Assembly (NCBI GenBank): GCA_951812785.1 | Contig: OX638335.1 | Coordinates: 1,693,653 to 1,757,652, forward strand | Source of the DNA: an uncultured Gammaproteobacteria bacterium | GTDB lineage: Bacteria > Pseudomonadota > Gammaproteobacteria > UBA4575 | DNA: 64,000 nucleotides | Reading direction: 5' to 3' | In this document: positions 10,333 to 18,061 of the stretch, in pieces | How positions within the stretch are numbered: position 1 is the first letter of the stretch | Layout of the letters: each line of letters starts with the position of its first letter | Notes under the pieces: generated by a model | Databases searched by the model: none | Told to the model about the DNA's origin: nothing | The model's input: only the letters and a program-made list of their open reading frames with translations | Made by a program: the position numbers and the translations under genes

Positions 10333-10546
10333 TTATTCCATTTCTGTTTTTATTAAGTTATCGAGTAACTAAGTTGTTAGACAGCTTGTATTAGCCACCT
10401 TATTAATGCTTATGCTTTACGAATTGTGATCAGTTTTGCACTAATATTTCTTCAATTTTATAAATTCAAAGAGTATTATGTTCAACTTATAAGCAAATCT
10501 TATTTTTATATAAATAATCCGTATAAGGGAGATTCTAGATTGCTTT

Positions 10547-10738
10547 CTACGAATGCTCACCATCCTCTGGGGCATGCTTATATTCACACCCACAATAATA
10601 GCACTGCACAGTCGATTGCTCAGCAAATGTTAAGTAAACAGCGGGATGCCCAAGTGCATTATTTGCACCTCGACAGCATACAGTTGCCTGATCTGGACTC
10701 ACATGTACTGCTTGTCCTGCACTGATTGCATTGTTCAT
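10547..10738 (-). CDS. zf-CHCC zinc-finger domain protein
   Basis: A 63-residue protein with the pattern CRGANNALGHPAVYL...QCYYCGCEYKH. It matches the zf-CHCC family (COG4391), whose Cys-His-Cys-Cys set binds one zinc and which is related to mitochondrial complex I subunit NDUFS6. The conserved GHPxVYL and the CxxC near the end are both present. Its biochemical role in bacteria is not settled. The plus-strand frame over the same bases has no family features. Confidence 0.8.
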   Translation of the reverse strand: MNNAISAGQAVHVSPDQATVCCRGANNALGHPAVYLTFAEQSTVQCYYCGCEYKHAPEDGEHS

Positions 10739-10910
10739 AATCTAAGATCTACTTGTATTGACACAATTGTTGAAACCAGGCGGTATAGTTACGTATTCTA
10801 CTAGTCCGAGTCAACGCCATTCCTCCATTTCCCCTAGCTTCTTGAATCACCCAGATAGTAAAATTGCTAAGGCCCTTAAATAGCTGAGCAAATAAACAAG
10901 AGGTACCCCC

Positions 10911-11492
10911 ATGATTGACACAGCTAAACGATTAATATTCTTACTCTCATTCAGTGTTATTTGTAACACAGCTTTTGCAGCAAACTATCAACTAGAACCG
11001 GTACATACTCAGATATTATTCTTTTGTGATCATCTAGGTTTTTCTAAGTCACAGGGTGAATTTTTAAATTTCGAAGGCACATTTTCATTTGATCCCGATG
11101 ACTTCGCAGCTTCCAATGTTAAAATTAGTATCGATACAGCTAGCATCAACATGGATAATCAGAAATGGAACGATCACATGAAGAATCAAGATTTCTTTAA
11201 TGTGGAAAAGTTCCCCACCATGACATTCATTAGCACCAAAGTTGAGCCGTTGTCAGATAAAACAATGAATGTTCATGGCAACCTAACCATGCTCAATCAC
11301 ACCGAAACCGTAGTACTGAACGTTACCCATAACAAATCTGGCAAACACCCGTTCTCAGGTAAATATACCGCCGGATTTTCTGCAACTACTCAAGTGAAGC
11401 GTTCTTTATTCGGTATGACTTATGGCTTGCCTGCATTAGGAGACGATATCGAAATCCGCCTAGAAGTCGAAGGACAAAAAATTACACAATGA
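10911..11492 (+). CDS. YceI family periplasmic protein
   Basis: A 193-residue protein with a signal peptide (LIFLLSFSVICNTAFA, cut before ANYQL) and a YceI lipocalin-like beta-barrel: VHTQILFFCDHLGFSKSQGEF, VKISIDTASINMDNQKWNDHMKNQDFFNVEKFPTMTF and a C-terminal LPALGDDIEIRLEVEG. YceI proteins bind isoprenoid or amphiphilic ligands in the periplasm. Its TGA overlaps the ATG of the cytochrome b561 gene, a common pairing. That partner is broken here. Confidence 0.9.
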   Translation: MIDTAKRLIFLLSFSVICNTAFAANYQLEPVHTQILFFCDHLGFSKSQGEFLNFEGTFSFDPDDFAASNVKISIDTASINMDNQKWNDHMKNQDFFNVEKFPTMTFISTKVEPLSDKTMNVHGNLTMLNHTETVVLNVTHNKSGKHPFSGKYTAGFSATTQVKRSLFGMTYGLPALGDDIEIRLEVEGQKITQ

Positions 11493-11991
11493 GTTGGGGC
11501 AACAGTGCAACTCACTGGGGACTAGTCAGCCGCTTACTGCATTGGTTTATGGCTATTGCTATTATTTTCATGTTCGGTCTCGGCTTAACCATGGTCAATA
11601 TGCGTTTATCACCGATGAAACTAGAAATGTTCATGCTACATAAATCTGTTGGCATACTTTTATTAGTAATTGTCACTCTTCGCATTATTTGGCGCATACT
11701 CAACCCAGCCCCAAGACCACCTCGTTCATTTTCAAAATTATTAGTAAGAACGGTTTTTGCTGGCCAGTTATTCATGTATATTTTAATGCTCTGTATCCCC
11801 ATCAGTGGATGGCTAATCAACTCTGCAGCCAACTTTCCATTGCACAAGCCAGTCTAGAGACAGAGGAGTATGCAAAAATGGCCCACTTAGTTTCAGTGAG
11901 CAGTTTAGGCGCGATTGCATCGATCCATATTACAGCCGCATTACATCATCATTTCATACGCAGAAATGACATTTTAAAACGCATGTTTTAA
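11489..11991 (+). pseudogene. cytochrome b561 broken by an internal deletion with frameshift
   Basis: The first frame gives the N-terminal three helices of a b561-type di-haem membrane cytochrome (LLHWFMAIAIIFMFG, MLHKSVGILLLVIVTLRIIWRI, GQLFMYILMLCIPISGWLINSAANFP) and stops at 11857. The last helix appears in another frame: EYAKMAHLVSVSSLGAIASIHITAALHHHFIRRNDILKRM. The loop expected between SAANFP and this helix is shortened, so a small deletion rather than one base change is likely. Haem-ligand histidines lie on both halves. The protein would have passed electrons between quinol and a periplasmic partner. Confidence 0.8.
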
Positions 11992-11993
11992 CA

Positions 11994-12548
11994 ATTAAGT
12001 TAATTCTATTCTTAGCTTACTTAGCATTATCTTTACCTTGCATGGCAGCACAACAATGGTCTGCAATCACCAGCGACCAATCAATTCAGTTTACTGCCAC
12101 CTACGATGACATTGCATTTAATGGCATCTTCAAAAAATTTACTTCGACGATTTCAATTGACCCACAGAATTTAGAAAACAGTTACATTCGCAGCAGCGTT
12201 GACATCACTTCAGTGGATACCAATAGCCACGATCGCGATAAAGCATTGGCAGGGTCAGACTGGTTTTATTTTAGCAATTTCCCACAAGCCACTTTCAGCA
12301 GTACTGGTATTTCCCTGATCGAAGCCAATCACTACAAGGTAAGCGGCGTATTAAAAATACGTGATCAGGAAAAACATATTACTTTCCCGCTAGAATGGCT
12401 TATTACTGATGACAATCATGCACTTGCACGTGCACAATTCGAATTAGATCGTCGCGACTTTAATATTGGAATAGGAGAATGGGCAGATGATGAAACTATT
12501 GGTTTCAATGTCAGCGTTGATATATCAATAAACTATCAACCCGATTAA
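11994..12548 (+). CDS. second YceI family protein, start codon unclear
   Basis: YceI domain protein (SIQFTATYDDIAFNGIFKKFTSTISIDP..., VDITSVDTNSHDRDKALAGSDWFYFSNFPQATF). The frame upstream of ATG 12042 encodes a good signal peptide (IKLILFLAYLALSLPCMA-A), but no ATG, GTG or TTG precedes it before the TGA at 11967. Either an ATT at 11994 is used, or the original start has been lost along with the neighbouring cytochrome gene; starting at 12042 would remove the signal peptide and leave the protein in the cytoplasm. The barrel itself looks intact. Confidence 0.65.
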   Translation: MKLILFLAYLALSLPCMAAQQWSAITSDQSIQFTATYDDIAFNGIFKKFTSTISIDPQNLENSYIRSSVDITSVDTNSHDRDKALAGSDWFYFSNFPQATFSSTGISLIEANHYKVSGVLKIRDQEKHITFPLEWLITDDNHALARAQFELDRRDFNIGIGEWADDETIGFNVSVDISINYQPD

Positions 12549-12553
12549 CTCTA

Positions 12554-13186
12554 TCAACGATTCAAGTTGAGAATGTGTTGCGCATGCTCAATCCAGCCAG
12601 ATAACTTAGACTCTTCAGGCAATTCACTCAGGGTATTTTCGCGCTCATTATTTTTTGCTAGCTTTTCGCCTAAACGTACAGATTTTTGCGCAGATAAATC
12701 TTCTAAAGAATAAATTTCTGTGGCTTCCAATAACACTGCATCATCTGCTTCTATATTGGCAACGCGCAGTAATTGTGAAATTGACACCCAGCGCTGAATA
12801 GCAAAATCCTCAACACCAATCTTCTCTGCAAGCTCATAAACGGCATCATCACGGTTACAATACTTCCACAGATCTTTAGTGGTGTTTATCTGCATCGCAG
12901 TTAACTTAGATAACGTCGATGCCTCGATGTCTTTAATTTCATTTAATGGATACTCATCTTGCCAATCTTCTCCTGCTCCACTGGCAGGAATTAATTCCAA
13001 TTGCTCAATGCGATCGGCAAGTTGCGCATTTTCATTACGCAATTGGGCTATTTCTTGCTCATGACGATCTAGTACATTATTCAGATTTCGTTGCGCACGA
13101 ATTCCACGCACCACCCAACCATAGACGACGCCTATCACAAAAGCGCCCAATAGGAATAATGTAATCTCTTGAATCAAATAGCTCAT
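12554..13186 (-). CDS. membrane-anchored coiled-coil protein with DUF4332-like domain
   Basis: A 210-residue protein: one N-terminal transmembrane helix (ITLFLLGAFVIGVVYGWVV), a coiled coil (about residues 33-65, HEQEIAQLRNENAQLADRIEQLE), and a helical domain of helix-hairpin-helix character (IEASTLSKLTAMQINTTKDLWKYC; LLRVANIEADDAVLLEATEIYSLEDLSAQ) resembling DUF4332. Function unknown. It lies 42 bases downstream of hisI on the same strand. Confidence 0.7.
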   Translation of the reverse strand: MSYLIQEITLFLLGAFVIGVVYGWVVRGIRAQRNLNNVLDRHEQEIAQLRNENAQLADRIEQLELIPASGAGEDWQDEYPLNEIKDIEASTLSKLTAMQINTTKDLWKYCNRDDAVYELAEKIGVEDFAIQRWVSISQLLRVANIEADDAVLLEATEIYSLEDLSAQKSVRLGEKLAKNNERENTLSELPEESKLSGWIEHAQHILNLNR

Positions 13187-13228
13187 AGTGTTTACTTATT
13201 CAACTTTGTCATATCTTCTTATTCAGAA

Positions 13229-13702
13229 TTACAGCTTAGTGGGATTGGGTGCGTCACCATAAACCTCATCAGGATCAAATACTTTTTCACTTTCGTGATA
13301 AGTCAATGTGAGTGGCTGATCAGAACTAGGTTTACCAATAGGAATTGAGCGATAAAAACAAGATCGGTACCCTACGTGGCAGCTAGCACCGCCAGCAACA
13401 TCTACACGCAACCAGACCGTATCTTGGTCATCATCAATGCGCATTTCTACAACTTCTTGCACTAGCCCACTGGTAGCACCCTTATGCCACAAACATTCAC
13501 GGCTCCGACTCCAATAATGCGCTTCACCAGTTTCAACAGTTTTGGCAAATGCCTCAGCATTCATATAGCCCATCATCAGCAACTCACCTGATGTCATATC
13601 TGTAGTGACAACAGGAATAAGACCTTTATCATCAAACTTAGGCGCAAGTTCATCGCCTTCTTCAACTTGCTCAATACTGTCACGAGAACCAAACATACTC
13701 AT
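13229..13702 (-). CDS. hisI: phosphoribosyl-AMP cyclohydrolase
   Basis: HisI opens the purine ring of phosphoribosyl-AMP in histidine synthesis. The sequence has [41 protein letters not shown], and the metal-binding [18 protein letters not shown]. The HisE pyrophosphohydrolase domain is absent, as in stand-alone HisI proteins. I chose ATG 13702; the frame stays open upstream to 13819 but that extension has no HisI homology and overlaps the end of the MetX-like pseudogene. No other his genes are in the window. Confidence 0.9.
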   Translation of the reverse strand: MSMFGSRDSIEQVEEGDELAPKFDDKGLIPVVTTDMTSGELLMMGYMNAEAFAKTVETGEAHYWSRSRECLWHKGATSGLVQEVVEMRIDDDQDTVWLRVDVAGGASCHVGYRSCFYRSIPIGKPSSDQPLTLTYHESEKVFDPDEVYGDAPNPTKL

Positions 13703-13763
13703 ACCACCATTTAAAATTGGGAGCGCAGTATAACACTGCAATAGTAAGATTCCATCTACCTCA

Positions 13764-14339
13764 TTAGCCAACCAAAATCTCCGAAAATAGCCTATCAATG
13801 CCCAAAAAAGCCTCTTCAAACAGCCCTAGCATAGCAAAATGACCCATCAACGAAGGCAGCAGCTTAAGCTCACTGTGTTGTATGTATTGCTACTCACAGG
13901 CAAGATCTGCTGGCGGAAAAAACATATCCAAGGCGCTGCAAGCCAAGCTCACAACTTATCAGCTGCAATTCATCGATATTAAATTTTTCAGTTAACAAGC
14001 GATGTTGTGCAACCACATCATCACCGATCAATAATGCAGGAAAATTTTCCGTAGCTTGATCACCATCAATATTATGCGGAGAGGTGGACAAGCTATTACC
14101 TAGTTGATTAGGCAAAGTTATGCAGTACTTATCAGAATCTAAAGCCTTGCCTGAACCAATACAGTACGCCATATTTTTTGAAGTGCCCGAAAACATGATA
14201 GTAAATAAAATTGCATTGTTGCGATCTGCATTTAACTCACCGTATATGCATAAGCTAGTTGCGTATTCCTCAAAATCTGGCCTGACTCTAAAACAAAATC
14301 TCCGAGTTCGAAGTGTTCGTAAGGCCCGTGGTTATCCAC
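13764..14339 (-). pseudogene. MetX-like alpha/beta hydrolase (homoserine acetyltransferase family) remnant
   Basis: Three pieces can be read. From about 14339, in one frame, YEHFELGDFVLESGQILRNTQLAYA; after a frameshift near 14256, ELNADRNNAILFTIMFSGTSKN...SGKALDSDKYCITLPNQLGNSLSTSPHN and AQHRLLTEKFNIDELQLI to a stop at 13894; then the likely C-terminus [12 protein letters not shown]...[14 protein letters not shown] ending at 13764. The order fits the MetX-like family (GKALD, LGNSLSTSP, LTEKFxI). The nucleophile elbow and most of the cap and C-terminal half are missing, so no active enzyme can be made. Confidence 0.75.
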
Positions 14340-14550
14340 CGTATAATATGCATTATTAAGCAAATTGGCTCTCCAAAAATACTGATTTATTTGTTATCCA
14401 GTTCAATACCGGCCCTTCATCAAGAGCTTCATCTAAATGCTGTCCTATTTTAGTGCTATGCCTCTATAATGGCACCTAGTGTACACACTACAACCGCGGT
14501 GCTGAACACTAAGCTATGACTAAAATAATAAAACTATCAGGAGAATCAAG

Positions 14551-14837
14551 ATGGAAAGTATGCTTCCACCCATTATTAATCTTATTAGCGGCGCAGTTGG
14601 CGGAAATATTGCCGGCAGCCTAATGAAAAAAATTTAGCTTAGGTACCTTAGGTAATTCAATTGTGGGTATTCTAGGTGGCGGCATTGGCGGCGCGCTATT
14701 TAGGAATGCTAGGCATTGATGCCGGCGCGGGCACATCCAGCATTGCCGGCATCCTTGGCAGTATTGTTCCGGGTGGCGTCGGAGGAGGTGTTTTGATGGC
14801 AATTATTGGCGTGCTTAAAAACGCATTTGCCAAATAA
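14551..14837 (+). pseudogene. small glycine-rich membrane protein with two frameshifts
   Basis: Translation begins at ATG 14551 behind CAGGAG with MESMLPPIINLISGAVGGNIAGSLMKK. An extra base in an A7 run near 14627 and one more near 14702 must be skipped to read on through LGTLGNSIVGILGGGIGGALF, GMLGIDAGAGTSSIAGILG, and GGVGGGVLMAIIGVLKNAFAK. The intact protein would be about 94 residues of glycine-rich membrane segments, of a family I know only as hypothetical. A terminator follows. Because homopolymer runs are involved, base-call error is a fair alternative for this gene. Confidence 0.6.
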
Positions 14838-14854
14838 ATACCACCTGCAAAAAT

Positions 14855-14886
14855 AAAAAAAGCATGAGCAAGCTCGGGCTTTTTTT
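14855..14886 (+). terminator. rho-independent terminator after the glycine-rich membrane protein
   Basis: GCATGAGC / GCTCGGGC stem with one mismatch and one G-T pair, flanked by A7 and T7 runs, so it may also serve the minus-strand dodecin remnant. Confidence 0.75.
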
Positions 14887-14901
14887 GTAAATTTGAAAAA
14901 T

Positions 14902-15060
14902 CTACTTCAGCACAAAAGTAACTTTAAGCAGCACTCTATACTCTTCAATATCACCGTTTTTGCCAACAGTTACATCTTGGTCTTGTACCCACGCACTTTT
15001 GATATTTTCTAAAGTTTTACTTGCTCTCTTTATGCCTACTTGCATCGCATCTTCAAAACC
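14902..15060 (-). pseudogene. dodecin, 5' end missing
   Basis: The last 50 or so codons of a dodecin are clear: GFEDAMQVGIKRASKTLENI, KSAWVQDQDVTVGKNG, DIEEYRVLLKVTFVLK. Dodecins are 65-75-residue flavin- or CoA-binding dodecamers. The first beta strand (normally KVIEIVGxS...) is missing: in-frame TAA and TAG codons lie just upstream, and the stop of the adjacent phage-like gene is only 22 bases further on. An ATG at the DAMQ position is unlikely to make a working protein. The lesion sits exactly at the junction with foreign-looking DNA. Confidence 0.75.
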
Positions 15061-15084
15061 TTAGCTGCGGCTGTATTGCTATGA

Positions 15085-16113
15085 TTAACGCCTAAACAAA
15101 TCTTGTGCAACTTTATCTAGAGTTAACAATTCATCCGCTGTTTTCTTTCCGAAAATTACTTCTAACTTTCCGGATACTTTTAGCTTTTTGAGCTCAGCAT
15201 GAAATCTGGGAGAGCTTAATTTGTAATGGCCACCCTCTGATTGATCAGTTGTTAACGATTTATCTCTAATATGTTTTATAACTGCAGCTTGAAATTCTGT
15301 CCAAGCCAGCCTACCTGATTCTTTGTGCTGACCTGGTGCTAACAATAGTTTTTTGAGATGTATAAGTGAGGCTCTAGACGTGCCCTGCTTGACCAATTCA
15401 TCTACAGTTTTTTCTGCGTTGATAATCGGTTCGCCATCTTTACCTTTTTCCACAAGCTTATTAACTAACGCAACATTTTCATACTCAATCGCCAGCTTTC
15501 TTCGCGCTGCTCTTGCTTCTTTGTAGAGCTTCCCACCTGATTTCTCGATATCTCTGTCAATAGCTCTTTTAAGTTGACCGCCATAATAAGTGCTTGTTGA
15601 ATCGCTTAATTTGATCTGTTTATTAATTGCCTTTCTCAGTTCTTCAATGTTTTTTAAACTATTTTTGCTAGCAATAGCTGTAACAGCATCACCATTTTCA
15701 TTTTTCGAAAGCACGCCAGTTTTTATTGCTGCTTTCCTTGCGAATTTCATAATTTTGTTAAGTTCAACTTCGGGTTCATTTCGATTTAAATAATTCGCAA
15801 AATTTTTCATTAAAACTTTCTCATTACCCTCAGGAGATTTTCTGGCTGTTTTGTAAAGATACTTAACTCTACCTTTTTCTCGCGTATGTTTTCTTTCCAG
15901 AGCCTCGCTAAAAATTTCACCAAAATCTGATTTGCTATCAGCTTTAGCGTCATCATCGATAAATTTATCAATTGCAGATAGCAGCATAATCCGCTGTTCT
16001 TCGTATATTTCTAACAGCTTCTCGCCCGATTTTGTTTTAGATAACAAATCCTCCCTTCTGACATCATCGGGGTCTCGAGTTGCTTGAGCGAGTGTTAGAT
16101 TATTGATGCCCAA
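15085..16113 (-). CDS. phage-like structural or ejection-type protein fragment
   Basis: A lysine-rich, mainly helical 342-residue product from TTG 16113. The frame stays open upstream to about 16262 with no usual start codon, so the N-terminus is probably missing. The middle part (NIEELRKAINKQIKL...YYGGQLKRAIDRDIEKSGGKLYKEARAARR, then GRLAWTEFQAAVIKHIRD) has the pattern I associate with large podovirus-type virion proteins. No other virion gene is next to it. Identification is by pattern memory only, so the phage origin is likely but not proven. The neighbouring dodecin is cut at its end. Confidence 0.5.
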   Translation of the reverse strand: MGINNLTLAQATRDPDDVRREDLLSKTKSGEKLLEIYEEQRIMLLSAIDKFIDDDAKADSKSDFGEIFSEALERKHTREKGRVKYLYKTARKSPEGNEKVLMKNFANYLNRNEPEVELNKIMKFARKAAIKTGVLSKNENGDAVTAIASKNSLKNIEELRKAINKQIKLSDSTSTYYGGQLKRAIDRDIEKSGGKLYKEARAARRKLAIEYENVALVNKLVEKGKDGEPIINAEKTVDELVKQGTSRASLIHLKKLLLAPGQHKESGRLAWTEFQAAVIKHIRDKSLTTDQSEGGHYKLSSPRFHAELKKLKVSGKLEVIFGKKTADELLTLDKVAQDLFRR

Positions 16114-16339
16114 ACTTTTAGTATCTGCTATTCTATCTTCGGGAGTTCGTTTTACATCTTTATCTTGATTTTCAAATGATCCTATCTTAGAAGATGCTTT
16201 TATTTCTGTGACTCTTGCTACTGATATACTAATTCTCCGACTATTATTGGATGAAGATAATTTTTAAAACCACTAAAACTCACAGCAGACCCTAGATCCT
16301 ATATAGCGAGCCACGCAAGTTAAGTACTAATCGTCCGAC

Positions 16340-17210
16340 TTACTTAAAAGTATTGCACTTATCAACACTGCCGTCATCAAATCCGACTCGAAACCATTGC
16401 ATACGTTGCTTAGAAGAACCATGGGTAAATGCTTCCGGTTGCACCGCACGTCTCGCTTGTCGCTGCAGTCGGTCATCGCCTACAGAAGACGCTGCGCGGT
16501 TAGACCTTCTCTATATCACCAGGTTCTAAAATATTTCGATTGCGCTGTGCATGATGCGCCCATATGCCAGCATAACAATCTGCCTGAAGTTCTTGTAGTA
16601 CAGACAATGCATTAGCCTCTTTTTTACTGCTGCGTTGTCTTTGCTGGAATACTTTTGTCGATGTACCCACTAAGTTTTGAATGTGATGCCCTATCTCATG
16701 CGCAATAACATAGGCAAATGACATAGGCAATTGCAAAATCTCCAGGTGCACCGAGTCGCTTCAATTCATTGAAGAAACCCAAATCTAAATATACTTTGGA
16801 ATCAGCAGGGCAATAAAATGGACCTGAAGCTGCTTGTCCTAATCCACATGCTGTCTTTGTCACGTTGCTATATAAAACTAGCTGAGGGACTTGGTAGTTT
16901 GAACCGGCCTGAGAAAACAATGCTTGCCATGTATCCTCAGTATCCGCCAGTACTGCAGAGACAAAGTCAGCGTCTCCATCATTCGCGGAGGGATTAAGTG
17001 GAACACCTTGCGACTCTGAAACAGAATATGAAGAACCACCTCCACTGCCAGTAATCATGCTCAGCATTTGTAATGGGTTTTGACCGGTAATCAGCCCTAT
17101 ACAATAATAATTAAAATCATGCCACCACCACGTGGGAATCGCGGAAATGACGATCTGGCGCCTCGTCGATCTTCGATGTTTCTACTTCTTCTTCCTGCCT
17201 TCCAACGCAT
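16340..17210 (-). pseudogene. YpfJ-type neutral zinc metallopeptidase, three frameshifts
   Basis: Reading across frames from ATG 17210: MRWKAGRRSRNIEDRRGARS, a membrane helix, GLITGQNPLQMLSMITGSGG, a middle part with DTWQALFSQAGSNYQVPQLVLY and CGLGQAASGPFYCPADSKVYLDLGFF, the zinc site [23 protein letters not shown], and a C-terminus GDDRLQRQARRAVQPEAFTHGSSKQRMQWF. Shifts occur near 17103, at 16705-16730 (a 13-bp tandem duplication just before the zinc site) and near 16500. The family is a membrane-anchored HExxH peptidase of unknown substrate. The duplication shows this is true mutation. Confidence 0.85.
16705..16730. repeat. 13-bp tandem duplication inside the metallopeptidase pseudogene
   Basis: Bases 16705-16717 (ataacataggcaa) are followed directly by 16718-16730 (atgacataggcaa), one mismatch. 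Removing one copy restores the frame [16 protein letters not shown]. Confidence 0.85.
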
Positions 17211-17264
17211 AGCACTATATTTTCGTTATTATTTCCTGTCTCAAGAAATGCACAACAACCTAGG

Positions 17265-17822
17265 TTAAAATGGATTCCACGTCTTCTTTGGCGTAATTTT
17301 CAAATATCCCACATTTGCACCAACACGCCACCCAACGCCTAAGCGGATAGGTGCAAGTATTGTTTCATTGCGCTGTAAATAGTTCAAACCAACACCACCA
17401 ACAAAATACAAACTTCCATCAACGCCTGGAAATCTTTGGAACACGTTTTCTACACTCGGCAGATTATAAACCAGCGTGAACACTTTAGCTGCATTGCCAC
17501 CCCAGTCAAAGCCAATTGAAGGGCCTTGCCAATGGACTTTTTTACTGTAACCGTTCTTCAAATAAATATCGCCGTCACCATAACGTAGACCCACAATTAT
17601 CGCACCTGAACCCTCTCTACCTTTGATGTAACCATCAGGCTGACCATAATCTTCAAACACTTTTTCAATTACAGAGGCTAGACCCTCAGCTCCCGCTCCC
17701 AGGTAACCTTGAGCCTCACTAATCATTGTTTCCTTATCGTATGTGTCATCTTCATCTGCATACAATATTGAAGACCATCCAAGGAGAAGAATCATAAAAA
17801 AAGCAAGTGGCTTTAAACACAT
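17265..17822 (-). CDS. DUF1134 family exported protein
   Basis: A 185-residue protein with a signal peptide (PLAFFMILLLGWSSILYA) and the DUF1134 fold: ISEAQGYLGAGAEGLASVIEKVF, SGAIIVGLRYGDGDIYLKNG, PSIGFDWGGNAAKVFTLVYNL, APIRLGVGWRVGANVGYLKI. The family resembles Ysc84/SYLF-like lipid-binding domains; the exact role is unknown. It is intact although the genes on both sides are broken. Confidence 0.85.
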   Translation of the reverse strand: MCLKPLAFFMILLLGWSSILYADEDDTYDKETMISEAQGYLGAGAEGLASVIEKVFEDYGQPDGYIKGREGSGAIIVGLRYGDGDIYLKNGYSKKVHWQGPSIGFDWGGNAAKVFTLVYNLPSVENVFQRFPGVDGSLYFVGGVGLNYLQRNETILAPIRLGVGWRVGANVGYLKITPKKTWNPF

Positions 17823-18021
17823 ATTTTAGGCTCCAACAATGAATATAGATAAATGTGACTAACGTGTAAGAGTGGTTTCATCTATTTGAGTTCCACATTC
17901 TAACTGATAAATCAGATAATTATGAACCATAATGAAAGACCTAACAGACTCGAGATCAATAAAGGCAGAGCTGCCGAGACAGGAACTGGTATCAATTGAA
18001 CCCACTACCACAAAGCCTAAG

Positions 18022-18056
18022 CTGTAATAGTTCAGACCCGATCTGAACTATTACAG
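18022..18056. repeat. perfect 15-bp inverted repeat at the edge of the defence locus
   Basis: CTGTAATAGTTCAGA and its exact reverse complement are separated by five bases. No T-run follows on either strand, so it is not a standard terminator. It lies just before the first readable residues of the PLD-helicase, whose N-terminus is missing. Confidence 0.7.
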
Positions 18057-18061
18057 TTAAT

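Noticed and set aside
10426-10725. A 99-codon plus-strand frame upstream of the first YceI gene
   Set aside because: It overlaps the zf-CHCC gene on the other strand, which has clear zinc-finger motifs; the plus frame has no family features.
14356-14465. A minus-strand fragment reading GQHLDEALDEGPVLNWITNK then a short tail to TAA
   Set aside because: It looks like the end of a coding region upstream of the MetX-like remnant, but I could not assign it to a family and the frame closes after about 35 codons.
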